This document shows, in pieces, positions 10,401 to 17,281 of a stretch of DNA of 60,592 nt. The notes below the pieces were generated by a model that saw only the letters and a list, made by a program, of their open reading frames with translations, was not told the DNA's origin and ran no database searches. Source of the DNA: Algoriphagus algorifonticola (GTDB lineage: Bacteria > Bacteroidota > Bacteroidia > Cytophagales > Cyclobacteriaceae); NCBI RefSeq assembly GCF_007655305.1, contig NZ_VLOG01000032.1:1-60592 (forward strand). Reading direction: 5' to 3'. Position 1 is the first letter of the stretch, and each line of letters opens with the position of its first letter. A program made the translations under genes and the position numbers.

Positions 10401-10696
10401 AGACCTGGGGAGGCCTGGTAGGAACTTGGGATACTCCTCCGTTTATTGATGGAGGTAGAATGGTGGCTCCTCGAGGGGGATTTTATGACGTAGATGGAGA
10501 ATGGGCAGTGGAAGGCGTGGGAATTTCACCTGATATTCCTGTGGAGCAAACACCGAAAGAAGTTGCATCCGGAAAGGACCCACAATTAGAAAGAGCGGTG
10601 CAGGAAGCATTAAGCAGATTAGCTACAGAGGGTATAGAACTGAAGCCTGAGCCAGCTCCTCCGATCCGTTATTTTAGACCTAAAAAAGACAACTAA
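7466..10696 (+). CDS. Tricorn-like S41 protease, secreted
   Basis: A large peptidase expected to trim peptides in the periplasm. A signal peptide occupies about residues 1-20 (MKKILSLFLILGSSCWAWGQ). The N-terminal half holds two beta-propeller regions made of PD40/WD40-like blades (FSPDGKYIAFTGEYDG, WSPNGLQIAYFSD, WSPDGKWIAYSK). A lysine/glutamate-rich linker follows at about 530-560, then a tricorn C1-type segment, a PDZ-like domain (about 750-840) and an S41 peptidase core. The likely nucleophile is S958 in NGRAGSGGD. The 1076-aa length is normal for tricorn homologues. A strong terminator follows. Membership is firm; substrate is unknown. Confidence 0.92.
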   Translation: MKKILSLFLILGSSCWAWGQGTQLLREPTLSQSEIVFVYANDLWKVGRQGGQAMRLTSNEGEERLPHFSPDGKYIAFTGEYDGNTDVYLIPSSGGEPQRLTWHPGDDLVTGWTPDGSKVIFTSSREGHPTQESRFYEVSVQAGMPQPLEIPRAVNGEISPDGKHIAYQQIAFWDPEWRNHRGGQAKPIWIVDRNSLELTMTPQLDGERHTDPVWLGNKVYYISERDYLANLWSFDPATGTEQQETFLKDFDIKTIDAGPDAIVIEQGGYIHLFNPQDKSLKQIPIEVNGDFHWARERWVDVSANSLQNPYLSPTGQRAAFEFRGEIITIPKENGSGRNITNSSSSAERSPAWSPNGLQIAYFSDASGEYELVIADQTGSKISKKITIPDPSFFFKPEWAPDGRHLAFTDTDYQIWIVNIDSGSARVVETDRFAHPNRSMNPVWSPDGKWIAYSKLMENQFKSIFVYNVDTNEKIQISDQLADAITPVWDESGKYLYFLASTDYGLNSGWLDMSSYDRPLTRSLYLAILDASDKSPLLPESDEEKAKEEEKKEDKAAVTVKIDPANLDRRIVAVDIPARNYTGLAPAPSGSVFYMESIPNEGTVLKKYDLKKRKAEEFLSRVNEVVVSKDRKSLLYRSGSTWGILETNATGKKPGDGALKAISSMKVKVDPMAEWQQIYREGWRYQRDFLYVDNVHGAPWDEIYDWYKPWVNHVRHRTDMNYIIDIIGGEVAVGHSYTRGGDFPEIDRVPIGLLGADYELINGHYKISKIYNGESWNPSLTAPLAHPGNEAKVGDYIVAVNGKEIKPNTNLYSYFEGTAGKYTTIHLNSKPGMDGARMIATEPVGNEGSLRMMDWVESNRRKVDELSGGKLAYVYLPNTGQPGYTYFNRYYFAQQDKKGAVIDERNNGGGSAADYMVDIMSRELMGYFNSRVKGNTPFTQPISGIWGPKVMLINGRAGSGGDLLPYLFNKMEIGPLIGTKTWGGLVGTWDTPPFIDGGRMVAPRGGFYDVDGEWAVEGVGISPDIPVEQTPKEVASGKDPQLERAVQEALSRLATEGIELKPEPAPPIRYFRPKKDN

Positions 10697-10703
10697 GTCA
10701 TCA

Positions 10704-10730
10704 AAGCTCTTGGGAAACCAAGAGCTTTTT
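10704..10730 (+). terminator. Intrinsic terminator after tricorn-like protease
   Basis: Perfect 10-bp stem AAGCTCTTGG / CCAAGAGCTT with a GAAA tetraloop, followed by a run of Ts. It starts 8 bases after the protease stop codon. Confidence 0.9.
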
Positions 10731-10787
10731 CATTTCAATTAGGAAAAAAGGCTCAAAATCGCCATTTTAAAGAATAAAAAAACGACT

Positions 10788-11285
10788 ATGATTGACCAAC
10801 TATTAAAAATGGCCGATGGCCCTTTACAAGAATTACTGTCCAACTCAGGAGTTAATGCCGGACCGGGTGCAGCAAGTGCAATTGAATCTACCCTTTCGAA
10901 TATTCTTCAGAGTAAGGCTAAAGCTGGAGATTTGAATGCGGTTAAGGAAATGTTTTCAGGAAATGATACAGATCCAGAAAGTCCGGTTGTACAAAACCTT
11001 GCCGGGGATTTGTCCAGCGGTTTGATGAATAAATTAGGAATAGACAGCAAGCAAGCTATGAGCATTGCAATGACCGCTTTACCTTTTATCATGAACTTCT
11101 TTAATAAAAGAGTCAATGACGCTCCAATGGCGAATAATGATATCATGAATTCTGTAGCTAAGGCTCTTCAGGGAGGCCCTGGAGCCGGAGGAGCAGATAT
11201 CTTAGGAACTTTGCTAGGAGGAGGAGGAAAAGGCGGAATGGATCTAGGGGGCCTGATGGGAATGGGTAAAGGGTTGTTTAAGTAG
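10788..11285 (+). CDS. Small glycine-rich-tailed protein, possibly DUF937-related
   Basis: A 165-aa protein without signal peptide. The N-terminal part is helical (MIDQLLKMADGPLQELL), with a central hydrophobic segment (MSIAMTALPFIMNFF). The C-terminal tail is rich in glycine and leucine (ILGTLLGGGGKGG and GGLMGMGKGLFK). The opening resembles Bacteroidota DUF937-type proteins, but I am not certain of membership and propose no function. It starts 58 bases after the terminator of the protease gene, so it probably has its own promoter. Confidence 0.7.
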   Translation: MIDQLLKMADGPLQELLSNSGVNAGPGAASAIESTLSNILQSKAKAGDLNAVKEMFSGNDTDPESPVVQNLAGDLSSGLMNKLGIDSKQAMSIAMTALPFIMNFFNKRVNDAPMANNDIMNSVAKALQGGPGAGGADILGTLLGGGGKGGMDLGGLMGMGKGLFK

Positions 11286-11356
11286 TTTTTAACTCCCCAG
11301 AATTCCGCGAGCATCGAAAGTGAAGTTGGAGAACCGAAAACGGGAGATAAAAGTGT

Positions 11357-11376
11357 CCGATGACCGATGACCGATG
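11357..11376. repeat. Isolated CCGATGACCGA tract, possible remnant of the interspersed element
   Basis: Two and a half tandem copies of the 9-base unit CCGATGACC, the same motif found in the centre of the four interspersed elements, here without the flanking parts. It lies between two genes and has no coding potential. Confidence 0.5.
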
Positions 11377-11474
11377 TTTGGTAGAATTTGACTTTTAAGC
11401 TGCTTTTATAACGTCTAAGTTGTTTTGTGGCATAAACTCAAATTAGACAATATTAATCACCAAAAAGTTTAAAA

Positions 11475-11861
11475 ATGAAAATCAAATTAGTATTAACAGT
11501 TATCTGCTTTTCTTTATTTGCTTTCACAGCGCACTCACAAACACTGAAAGCCCCCAAAATGGACATGGCAGCCCAGGTTTTAAAGGTGTTGAATAACACC
11601 AAAGGATTAGGCTTAAATCAAGATCAGGAAAGCAAACTGATGGATAATAACAAGAGCTTTGTGGATCAACTGATGAGTATCAATAAAGGGGATGCTTCAG
11701 ATGAGGATAAAAAAGCTGGCTTTTTGAACCTGAAGGAAAAAAGAAACAGTTTCCTAACCCAATTGCTAACTCAGGCTTTATTCCAAAAATACACCAACCA
11801 AGTAACCAAGGGCATTAATCCCTTAAAATCGAAATTGGGACTAGCAGCTCTTGCTTTCTGA
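11475..11861 (+). CDS. Small secreted helical protein of unknown function
   Basis: A 128-aa protein with a clear signal peptide (MKIKLVLTVICFSLFAFTAHSQ). The mature part is charged and helical, including KAPKMDMAAQVLKVLNNTKGLGLNQDQESKL and LNLKEKRNSFLTQLLTQALFQKY in shorter segments, reminiscent of small periplasmic helical-bundle proteins. I do not recognise a catalytic motif. It is followed at 20 bases by an intrinsic terminator whose T-run touches the start of the GH30 gene, so the two are probably separate units or joined by readthrough. Confidence 0.75.
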   Translation: MKIKLVLTVICFSLFAFTAHSQTLKAPKMDMAAQVLKVLNNTKGLGLNQDQESKLMDNNKSFVDQLMSINKGDASDEDKKAGFLNLKEKRNSFLTQLLTQALFQKYTNQVTKGINPLKSKLGLAALAF

Positions 11862-11880
11862 TATGATTTAACACAAATTC

Positions 11881-11909
11881 AAGCTCCAATTAATCTTGGA
11901 GCTTTTTTT
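11881..11909 (+). terminator. Intrinsic terminator abutting the GH30 start codon
   Basis: Perfect 9-bp stem AAGCTCCAA / TTGGAGCTT, loop TTAATC, then TTTTT up to base 11909. The ATG of the next gene begins at 11910. The 3' arm contains GGAG (11898-11901), eight bases from that ATG, so hairpin and ribosome binding may exclude each other. Confidence 0.85.
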
Positions 11910-13298
11910 ATGCCTATGAAAAGACTATCCTATCTATTGCTTTTAATAACATGCATTGCTTGCGCCAAACCTAAGCAGGAAATTGAATTTTGGTTGACTG
12001 ATCCCAATCAACCCATTTTGTTTGAAAAGCAGGATGTGTATTTCATTTCGGAGTCAGAGCAAAGCCTAGCAATAGATCCTGAAATCATTTATCAGGAGAT
12101 GGATGGGTTTGGATTCACTTTATCTCAAGGTAGCGCTCAACACCTTTTGGGCATGAGTGACTCTGCTAGACTTGATTTGCTAAAAGAGCTTTTTGGGGAC
12201 GATGAAAAATCTATCAGAATTTCCTATTTAAGACTATCTGTTGCAGCCTCTGATTTGAATGAATATCCTTTTTCCTACAATGACTTATCAGATTCTTTGG
12301 GTGTAGATCCTGAATTGGAGTTTTTTACCTTAGGTCCAGACACTTTGGATGTAATTCCAATCTTAAAAGAAATTATTTCCATCAACCCAAAAATACAATT
12401 GATGGCTTCTCCCTGGTCCCCTCCTTCCTGGATGAAAGATAACAGAGATACCAGAGGTGGATCATTACTGGAAGAATACGAAGCTAGCTATGCCCAATAC
12501 TTGGTTAAATATATAAAGGCAATGAAAGCGCAAGGCATCACTATTCATGCCTTAACCATTCAAAATGAACCGCTACATCCTGGGAATAATCCATCCTTAT
12601 TGATGTTGCCTGAACAGCAGGCTAGGTTTATTGGCCAACATTTGGGGCCTGCCTTTGAAGAGGCTGGAATCCAAACCAAAATCGTCATTTACGATCATAA
12701 TGCCGATAGGCCAGACTATCCAATCACGGTTTTAGAGGATTCACTTGCGTATCCTTACATAGACGGTTCTGCCTTTCATCTATATGGAGGCAAAATCGAA
12801 GCTTTATCGGAAGTTCATCAGGCTTTTCCCGACAAAAACATCTACTTCACGGAGCAATGGATAGGTGCACCGGGAAATCTCCCAGGTGATCTGGCTTGGC
12901 ACACCAAAAACCTGATTATAGGAGCGACAAGGAATTGGGCTAAAACTGTGTTGGAATGGAACCTTACCTCCAACCCGACTTTAACTCCACATACCGACAG
13001 AGGAGGTTGCGACAGGTGCTTGGGCGCAGTGACTATTGATGGTGAGGAAGTGACTAGAAATCCTGCATATTATATAATAGCGCATGCAAGCAAATTTGTT
13101 GATCCGGGTTCTGTAAGAATTGACAGCCCAGAGATCTCAAACCTACCAAACGTGGCTTTTTTAAGGCCGGATAGAAAACGTGTATTGATTGCCCTCAATG
13201 AAAGTTCTGAACTTCAAGCTTTTCAAATCAAGGAAGGAAGCAAAGTATTTGATGTTTCCTTACCAGCAGGCTCGGTGGGCACTTGGATTTGGGATTAG
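11910..13298 (+). CDS. Glycoside hydrolase family 30 lipoprotein (glucosylceramidase-like)
   Basis: Retaining beta-glycosidase, probably anchored in the envelope. Numbering from 11910, the acid/base is E220 in IQNEP and the nucleophile E315 in YFTEQW, both in the family's positions. Other GH30 landmarks are DGFGFTLSQGS, SYLRLSVAASD and ASPWSPPSWMK. The N-terminus is a lipoprotein-type leader ending LLLITCIACAKP, although the lipobox is imperfect. A second ATG at 11916 is an alternative start; 11910 is preferred because GGAG lies eight bases upstream. The 462-aa length is normal. Exact substrate (beta-glucoside, beta-1,6-glucan or xyloside) is not readable. Confidence 0.9.
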   Translation: MPMKRLSYLLLLITCIACAKPKQEIEFWLTDPNQPILFEKQDVYFISESEQSLAIDPEIIYQEMDGFGFTLSQGSAQHLLGMSDSARLDLLKELFGDDEKSIRISYLRLSVAASDLNEYPFSYNDLSDSLGVDPELEFFTLGPDTLDVIPILKEIISINPKIQLMASPWSPPSWMKDNRDTRGGSLLEEYEASYAQYLVKYIKAMKAQGITIHALTIQNEPLHPGNNPSLLMLPEQQARFIGQHLGPAFEEAGIQTKIVIYDHNADRPDYPITVLEDSLAYPYIDGSAFHLYGGKIEALSEVHQAFPDKNIYFTEQWIGAPGNLPGDLAWHTKNLIIGATRNWAKTVLEWNLTSNPTLTPHTDRGGCDRCLGAVTIDGEEVTRNPAYYIIAHASKFVDPGSVRIDSPEISNLPNVAFLRPDRKRVLIALNESSELQAFQIKEGSKVFDVSLPAGSVGTWIWD

Positions 13299-13312
13299 GT
13301 TTAAATGGTTTT

Positions 13313-13498
13313 CTGATTATCCGGAATCATATCAGTTGCTTTATTTTCCTTGATTAACTGGTTGGATATTTCGACTTCGCTCAGTACAGGCGACCGATGA
13401 CCGAAAACCCAGCCACGGCGAAGCTTCCGGATCTTGATCCATTCAGCAGACAATAAGCCATATTTTTGTCAATACTGGTAAGAAAGCGGATATCCATA
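13313..13498 (+). repeat. Interspersed TIR element, copy B
   Basis: Begins CTGATTATCCGG 14 bases after the GH30 stop codon and ends ACTGGTAAGAAAGCGGATAT plus CCATA. It carries the TTCGACTTCGCTCAGTACAG module and ACCGATGACCGA. Same length (186 bases) and orientation as copy A. No coding potential. Confidence 0.8.
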
Positions 13499-13894
13499 AA
13501 AGTTAATATTAATTTTTCGCTTTATTAAAATCCCCAATTTAATACACCAGCAATCTAACAAAGGAACCAATCCTATCTAGTTAGATTTTTATAGACGCAT
13601 TTATAGGGGCCATTTTTTCACATTAAGATTTCTGTATTTATCAAATAAGAGGTTGAAGTTCCTAGCTATTTATGATTAGCTGAAAAAAATGACATTCAGT
13701 ATTTTAAAAATAATTCAAGAATTTTATTTGGACATAAAGAATTTATAGCATATAATAATAGAAATAATAAGGATATGTAGAATATCATTTTGGTGTACAT
13801 AAACTACATAAAATATTATTCTAAAACATATAACTCATTAAAGGTTATACGAAAAGCAAAAAATTGAATTACAAACAACATAAAAAATAGGATC
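13499..13894. other. AT-rich intergenic region upstream of the SprB-like gene
   Basis: About 400 bases, strongly AT-rich, without a supported gene, tRNA or strong hairpin. It presumably holds the promoter of the SprB-like gene, but no clear TTG/TAnnTTTG pair was found. Confidence 0.4.
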
Positions 13895-14611
13895 ATGAAA
13901 GCAAAATTGACATTGAGTATCCTGTTCTTGTTTCTAGGCCTTACTACCTTCAGTTATGCAACTGAAAAAAATGGTGAGGAAAACGAGAAAAATGCTGTAT
14001 TGAGAGTGAACATTTCCGGCAAACTCAAACTTTGCAGTTTTGACGACAAGGGTTTTGCTTTCATAGACATTAAAGGTGGGAATCCACCATACAAGATCTC
14101 CTCAAGAAATAAAGTCTCAGATCATATTCTGAGTGACTTGAATCCTGGCACTTACACTGTTTTCATCGAGGACAAGGATGGAAACAAGGTAGAAGAAAGA
14201 TTTGTGGTGCAACCACCTATGCCAATTTTCGCAGAAATATTAGAAATCAAAAATGCCAATATTGAATCCAACGAATTGGGTACTGCCAAATTAGGCATTA
14301 AAAATTTCGATAATTCAACATTGAAAATTGAGTGGAGTCATGGATTAAAGGATAAAGAGCTTGCCGAAAATCTAAAAGCTGGTTCTTATTTCGTGAAAGT
14401 TTCTGATGAATCAAGTTGCGAAACAACCATATACTTTGAAGTAAAGGAATCATCAAATTCTGATTATTCTTTTTCAATCCCTACTAAAAAGACATATATA
14501 AGTGAAATAGTCTCTAAAGACAGTCCTGTAAAATGGATGGGGAAAAAATTTTCCAAAGAAGAATTAAAAGCAATTGCGGATGAAATTACTTCTAATATGA
14601 ATGACAAATAA
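13895..14611 (+). CDS. Secreted protein with two SprB-like repeats
   Basis: A 238-aa exported protein with signal peptide MKAKLTLSILFLFLGLTTFSYA. Two modules follow the SprB pattern seen in Bacteroidota adhesins: an opening with a cysteine, a GGNPPYKI-type turn, then LNPGTYTVFIEDKDGN (first) and LKAGSYFVKVSDESSC (second). Such repeats form beta-sandwich surface modules. No gliding-type C-terminal sorting domain is visible; the tail is instead charged (KKFSKEELKAIADEI). The gene has long AT-rich upstream DNA and ends before a bidirectional terminator. A surface or periplasmic structural role is inferred. Confidence 0.72.
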   Translation: MKAKLTLSILFLFLGLTTFSYATEKNGEENEKNAVLRVNISGKLKLCSFDDKGFAFIDIKGGNPPYKISSRNKVSDHILSDLNPGTYTVFIEDKDGNKVEERFVVQPPMPIFAEILEIKNANIESNELGTAKLGIKNFDNSTLKIEWSHGLKDKELAENLKAGSYFVKVSDESSCETTIYFEVKESSNSDYSFSIPTKKTYISEIVSKDSPVKWMGKKFSKEELKAIADEITSNMNDK

Positions 14612-14661
14612 TTTGACTTTTATTCTAAGGTTTTAATGAGTTGATATTTTTTTTAAATCTT

Positions 14662-14691
14662 AAAGGCATGGATTAGGGGTCCATGCCTTTT
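14662..14691. terminator. Bidirectional terminator between convergent genes
   Basis: Stem AAAGGCATGGA (14662-14672) with TCCATGCCTTT (14680-14690). T-rich on both outer sides, so it can serve the SprB-like gene on the plus strand and the oxidoreductase on the minus strand. Confidence 0.85.
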
Positions 14692-14705
14692 CTTATATCC
14701 AAACA

Positions 14706-16049
14706 TTAAACTACCGGTAACTTCCAGCCATTATGATAATTGGCTTTGATCAATTGATTTGCTTCTATATCGGTAAATAGATTTTTGGTAGCATCCCAAT
14801 AAACCTTTTTACCAGTTTTGTAAGCAATATTTCCCATCTGCGCATTGATAGCAGCTACCGAACCTGTTTGTATAGCGCATTTCAAATTGCTGGGGTCATT
14901 GGCCATGACGGACTCCACAAAGTTGACCGCATGTAGATCCAATGCACTTGGGCCTGAGGGTCTGGTATGAGGAACTTCCTCCACTTTAGGTACTCTTTGT
15001 CCGTCGACATTCTCTGTTTCAGGGATTACTTTCCAACCTCCTCTATTCACCACCAAAGTCGCATTATTTCCTATAAAGGCGATTCCTTCTGTAGTTCCAT
15101 AATTTCCTCCATCAATTCCTGTAGCATGCTCCCAAAGCATATTAAATCCATCATATTCATACACTGTCTGTAAGGTATCGGGGGTTTCCGAAGCATCATC
15201 AGGATAGGCAAATTTTCCACCTGAAGCCATCACAGATTTTGGAGCGCTGACTCCCATGGCGTAAAGGGCAATATCTATTTCATGTACACCCCAATCTGTC
15301 ATCAATCCTCCTGCGTAATCCCAGAACCAACGAAAATTAAAATGAAATCGATTTGGGTTAAAAGGCCGCTTTGGAGCAGGACCTAACCACATATCATAAT
15401 CAACTCCGGTAGGCGCAGGGCCATTGGGAAGTACGGGCACAGGTTTCATCCATCCTTGATAAGCCCAGCATTTTACCAATCGGATTTGGCCAAGTTTACC
15501 TGATTTGACATACTGAATAGCCTGGTCGTATTGAGAGCCGGAACGCTGCCATTGCCCTACTTGCACCACCTTCCCATACCTTTCCTGGGCTTTCACCATC
15601 AACCGACACTCCTCAATGGTATTCGCAATGGGCTTTTCTACATAAACATGCTTTCCGGCAGAAACGGCATCAACCATATTCAGGCAATGCCAATGATCTG
15701 GAGTACCAATAATCACCACATCTATATCTGGATCTTCCAGCATTTTCCGGTAATCCTTGTATTGCTTAGGTCTTGTACCACGTAGTTTGAAAACATCTTC
15801 CTTTCTCTGATCCAATACTGCTTGGTCTACATCTGCCAAAGCCACACAGTTGACATTTGGGATTTTGAGATGGGCATTCATATTGGACCACCCCATCCCT
15901 TTGCATCCAATCACCCCATAATTGAGCTGGTCTGAGGGTTTAATTTTTCGGGTAAAAGTTCCAAAATCCTCCGCAGTTAAAATACTGGGCATACTTAAAC
16001 CAGCTCCCAGGAGCATGGTGTTTTGCAAAAATTTTCTTCTTGATGACAT
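14706..16049 (-). CDS. Gfo/Idh/MocA-family oxidoreductase with Tat signal
   Basis: NAD(P)-dependent sugar oxidoreductase, likely exported folded. The start carries a twin-arginine leader (SSRRKFLQ followed by a hydrophobic stretch with LLGAGLSMPS). A Rossmann segment follows (YGVIGCKGMGWSN) and the family's EKPIANTIEEC motif, then the C-terminal domain with FNFRWFWDYAGGLMTDWGVHE. The 447-aa length fits secreted Bacteroidota members. Its upstream flank contains repeat copy C, and the next gene on the same strand is a 3-keto-disaccharide hydrolase homologue, a common pairing for 3-keto-glycoside metabolism. Role in that pathway is inferred. Confidence 0.9.
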   Translation of the reverse strand: MSSRRKFLQNTMLLGAGLSMPSILTAEDFGTFTRKIKPSDQLNYGVIGCKGMGWSNMNAHLKIPNVNCVALADVDQAVLDQRKEDVFKLRGTRPKQYKDYRKMLEDPDIDVVIIGTPDHWHCLNMVDAVSAGKHVYVEKPIANTIEECRLMVKAQERYGKVVQVGQWQRSGSQYDQAIQYVKSGKLGQIRLVKCWAYQGWMKPVPVLPNGPAPTGVDYDMWLGPAPKRPFNPNRFHFNFRWFWDYAGGLMTDWGVHEIDIALYAMGVSAPKSVMASGGKFAYPDDASETPDTLQTVYEYDGFNMLWEHATGIDGGNYGTTEGIAFIGNNATLVVNRGGWKVIPETENVDGQRVPKVEEVPHTRPSGPSALDLHAVNFVESVMANDPSNLKCAIQTGSVAAINAQMGNIAYKTGKKVYWDATKNLFTDIEANQLIKANYHNGWKLPVV

Positions 16050-16159
16050 GATGTTTTAGGTTATTAAGGCTTAGAGTTAATAGTTATTGGGTGATTGCCT
16101 GGGAAATTTGAAGAGTATAAGATTTCATAATTAGCTGTCTCCAGATTTTTATTAAATAT

Positions 16160-16310
16160 CTGATTATCTGCAATCATGCCAGTTGCCTTATTTTCTTTGC
16201 TTGACCGATTGGAAGACCGATGACCGAAGACCGAAGCTTCCGGATTCTGATCCTTTTAGCAGACAATTAGCCGTATTTTGTTGTTACTGGTAAGAAAGCG
16301 GATATCCATA
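16160..16310 (+). repeat. Interspersed TIR element, copy C (short form)
   Basis: Shares both ends with the other copies (CTGATTATCTGCAATC and TTACTGGTAAGAAAGCGGAT) but is only 151 bases. It lacks the TTCGACTTCGCTCAGTACAG block and the CCCAGCCACGGCAGGCG block, joining GATTGGA directly to AGACCGATGACCGA. The short form suggests a core element plus added modules. It lies upstream of the oxidoreductase gene. The remaining bases between 16050 and 16383 contain nothing recognisable. Confidence 0.8.
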
Positions 16311-16383
16311 TTAAATAAACATGAACCATTAATCGGAGACTCCATTTTTGAAATTTCAAATTTTAGATTTCTCACTTCTACCT

Positions 16384-17151
16384 TCACAAAGGTCTTACCC
16401 AGATATTTCTAAATCTCACTGGATTCCCATGATCCTGCAACTTTATTGGTAATTTCTCCGCATGTGCCTTATAATTGGGTATTCCTATGTACTCAGTTGG
16501 ACCTCTTAAAATCACATTGTTTTGCACGACCACACCATTGATCAAAACCGTCACGGTCGCAGGTGAAGTCAACATTCCATTTTGATCAAATCTTGGCGCT
16601 TTGAATATGATATCATAGTAATTCCATTCACCGGGAGCTCTTAATGGATTCACCAAGGGAGGATACTGCTTGTAAATACTTCCAGCTTGTCCATTAGTAT
16701 AGGTTTTACTTTCATAGCTATCCAAAATCTGTACTTCATACATACCCATCAGGAAGAATCCAGAATTACCTCTACCCTGCCCTTCTCCTACAATCTCTGT
16801 AGGAGCTGACCATTCTACATGGTATTGAGCATCTCCAAATGGAAGCTTGGATTGAATATCACCTTTTCCTTTCACCACAACCAATTCGCCATTCTCTATT
16901 TTCCAATCAGCTGGACTTGAACCGTCTTTCGTTGAGACAAAATTATTGAGGCTTGTTCCGTCGAATAGAACTATGGCATCAGATGGCGGAAGATTATTCT
17001 GGCTTCCGGGAATAATTTTAGGTGGAACAGGGGTATAAAACTCAGTAGCCTGTGGCGGTAATTGGGGAGGAGTTGGATTTTGAGCAAAAGTGGTGACACT
17101 AAATCCACACAAAAACATGCAGACAAAAAGAAGTTTCAAAGAAGTCTTCAT
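16384..17151 (-). CDS. Secreted 3-keto-disaccharide hydrolase family protein (DUF1080)
   Basis: A 255-aa protein with signal peptide (MKTSLKLLFVCMFLCGFSVTTFAQ), a proline-rich spacer, and a single DUF1080 concanavalin-like domain. Landmarks are IVLFDGTSLNNF, WKIENGELVV, GNSGFFLMGMYEVQILDS, APGEWNYYDIIFKAP and the closing PVRFRNIWVRPL. Characterised members cleave 3-keto-glucosides in the periplasm. It is downstream-oriented towards a Tat-type Gfo/Idh/MocA oxidoreductase, separated from it by repeat copy C, so the two may be co-regulated without being tightly linked. Confidence 0.88.
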   Translation of the reverse strand: MKTSLKLLFVCMFLCGFSVTTFAQNPTPPQLPPQATEFYTPVPPKIIPGSQNNLPPSDAIVLFDGTSLNNFVSTKDGSSPADWKIENGELVVVKGKGDIQSKLPFGDAQYHVEWSAPTEIVGEGQGRGNSGFFLMGMYEVQILDSYESKTYTNGQAGSIYKQYPPLVNPLRAPGEWNYYDIIFKAPRFDQNGMLTSPATVTVLINGVVVQNNVILRGPTEYIGIPNYKAHAEKLPIKLQDHGNPVRFRNIWVRPL

Positions 17152-17281
17152 ACAATAGATTATTTAGGGTAAAATTTTTATTCCATTAAATTAAGCCCAA
17201 ATGAACGCAATCAAAAAACCATTGATGGATTTTTCATTGTCAGGCCAAATTCCTTTCCTAATTTTCAGAAAATTACCAAAT

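Noticed and set aside
17201..17281. Upstream start for the M14 carboxypeptidase
   Set aside because: It would put 27 non-hydrophobic residues in front of a textbook signal peptide; the start at 17282 is preferred.
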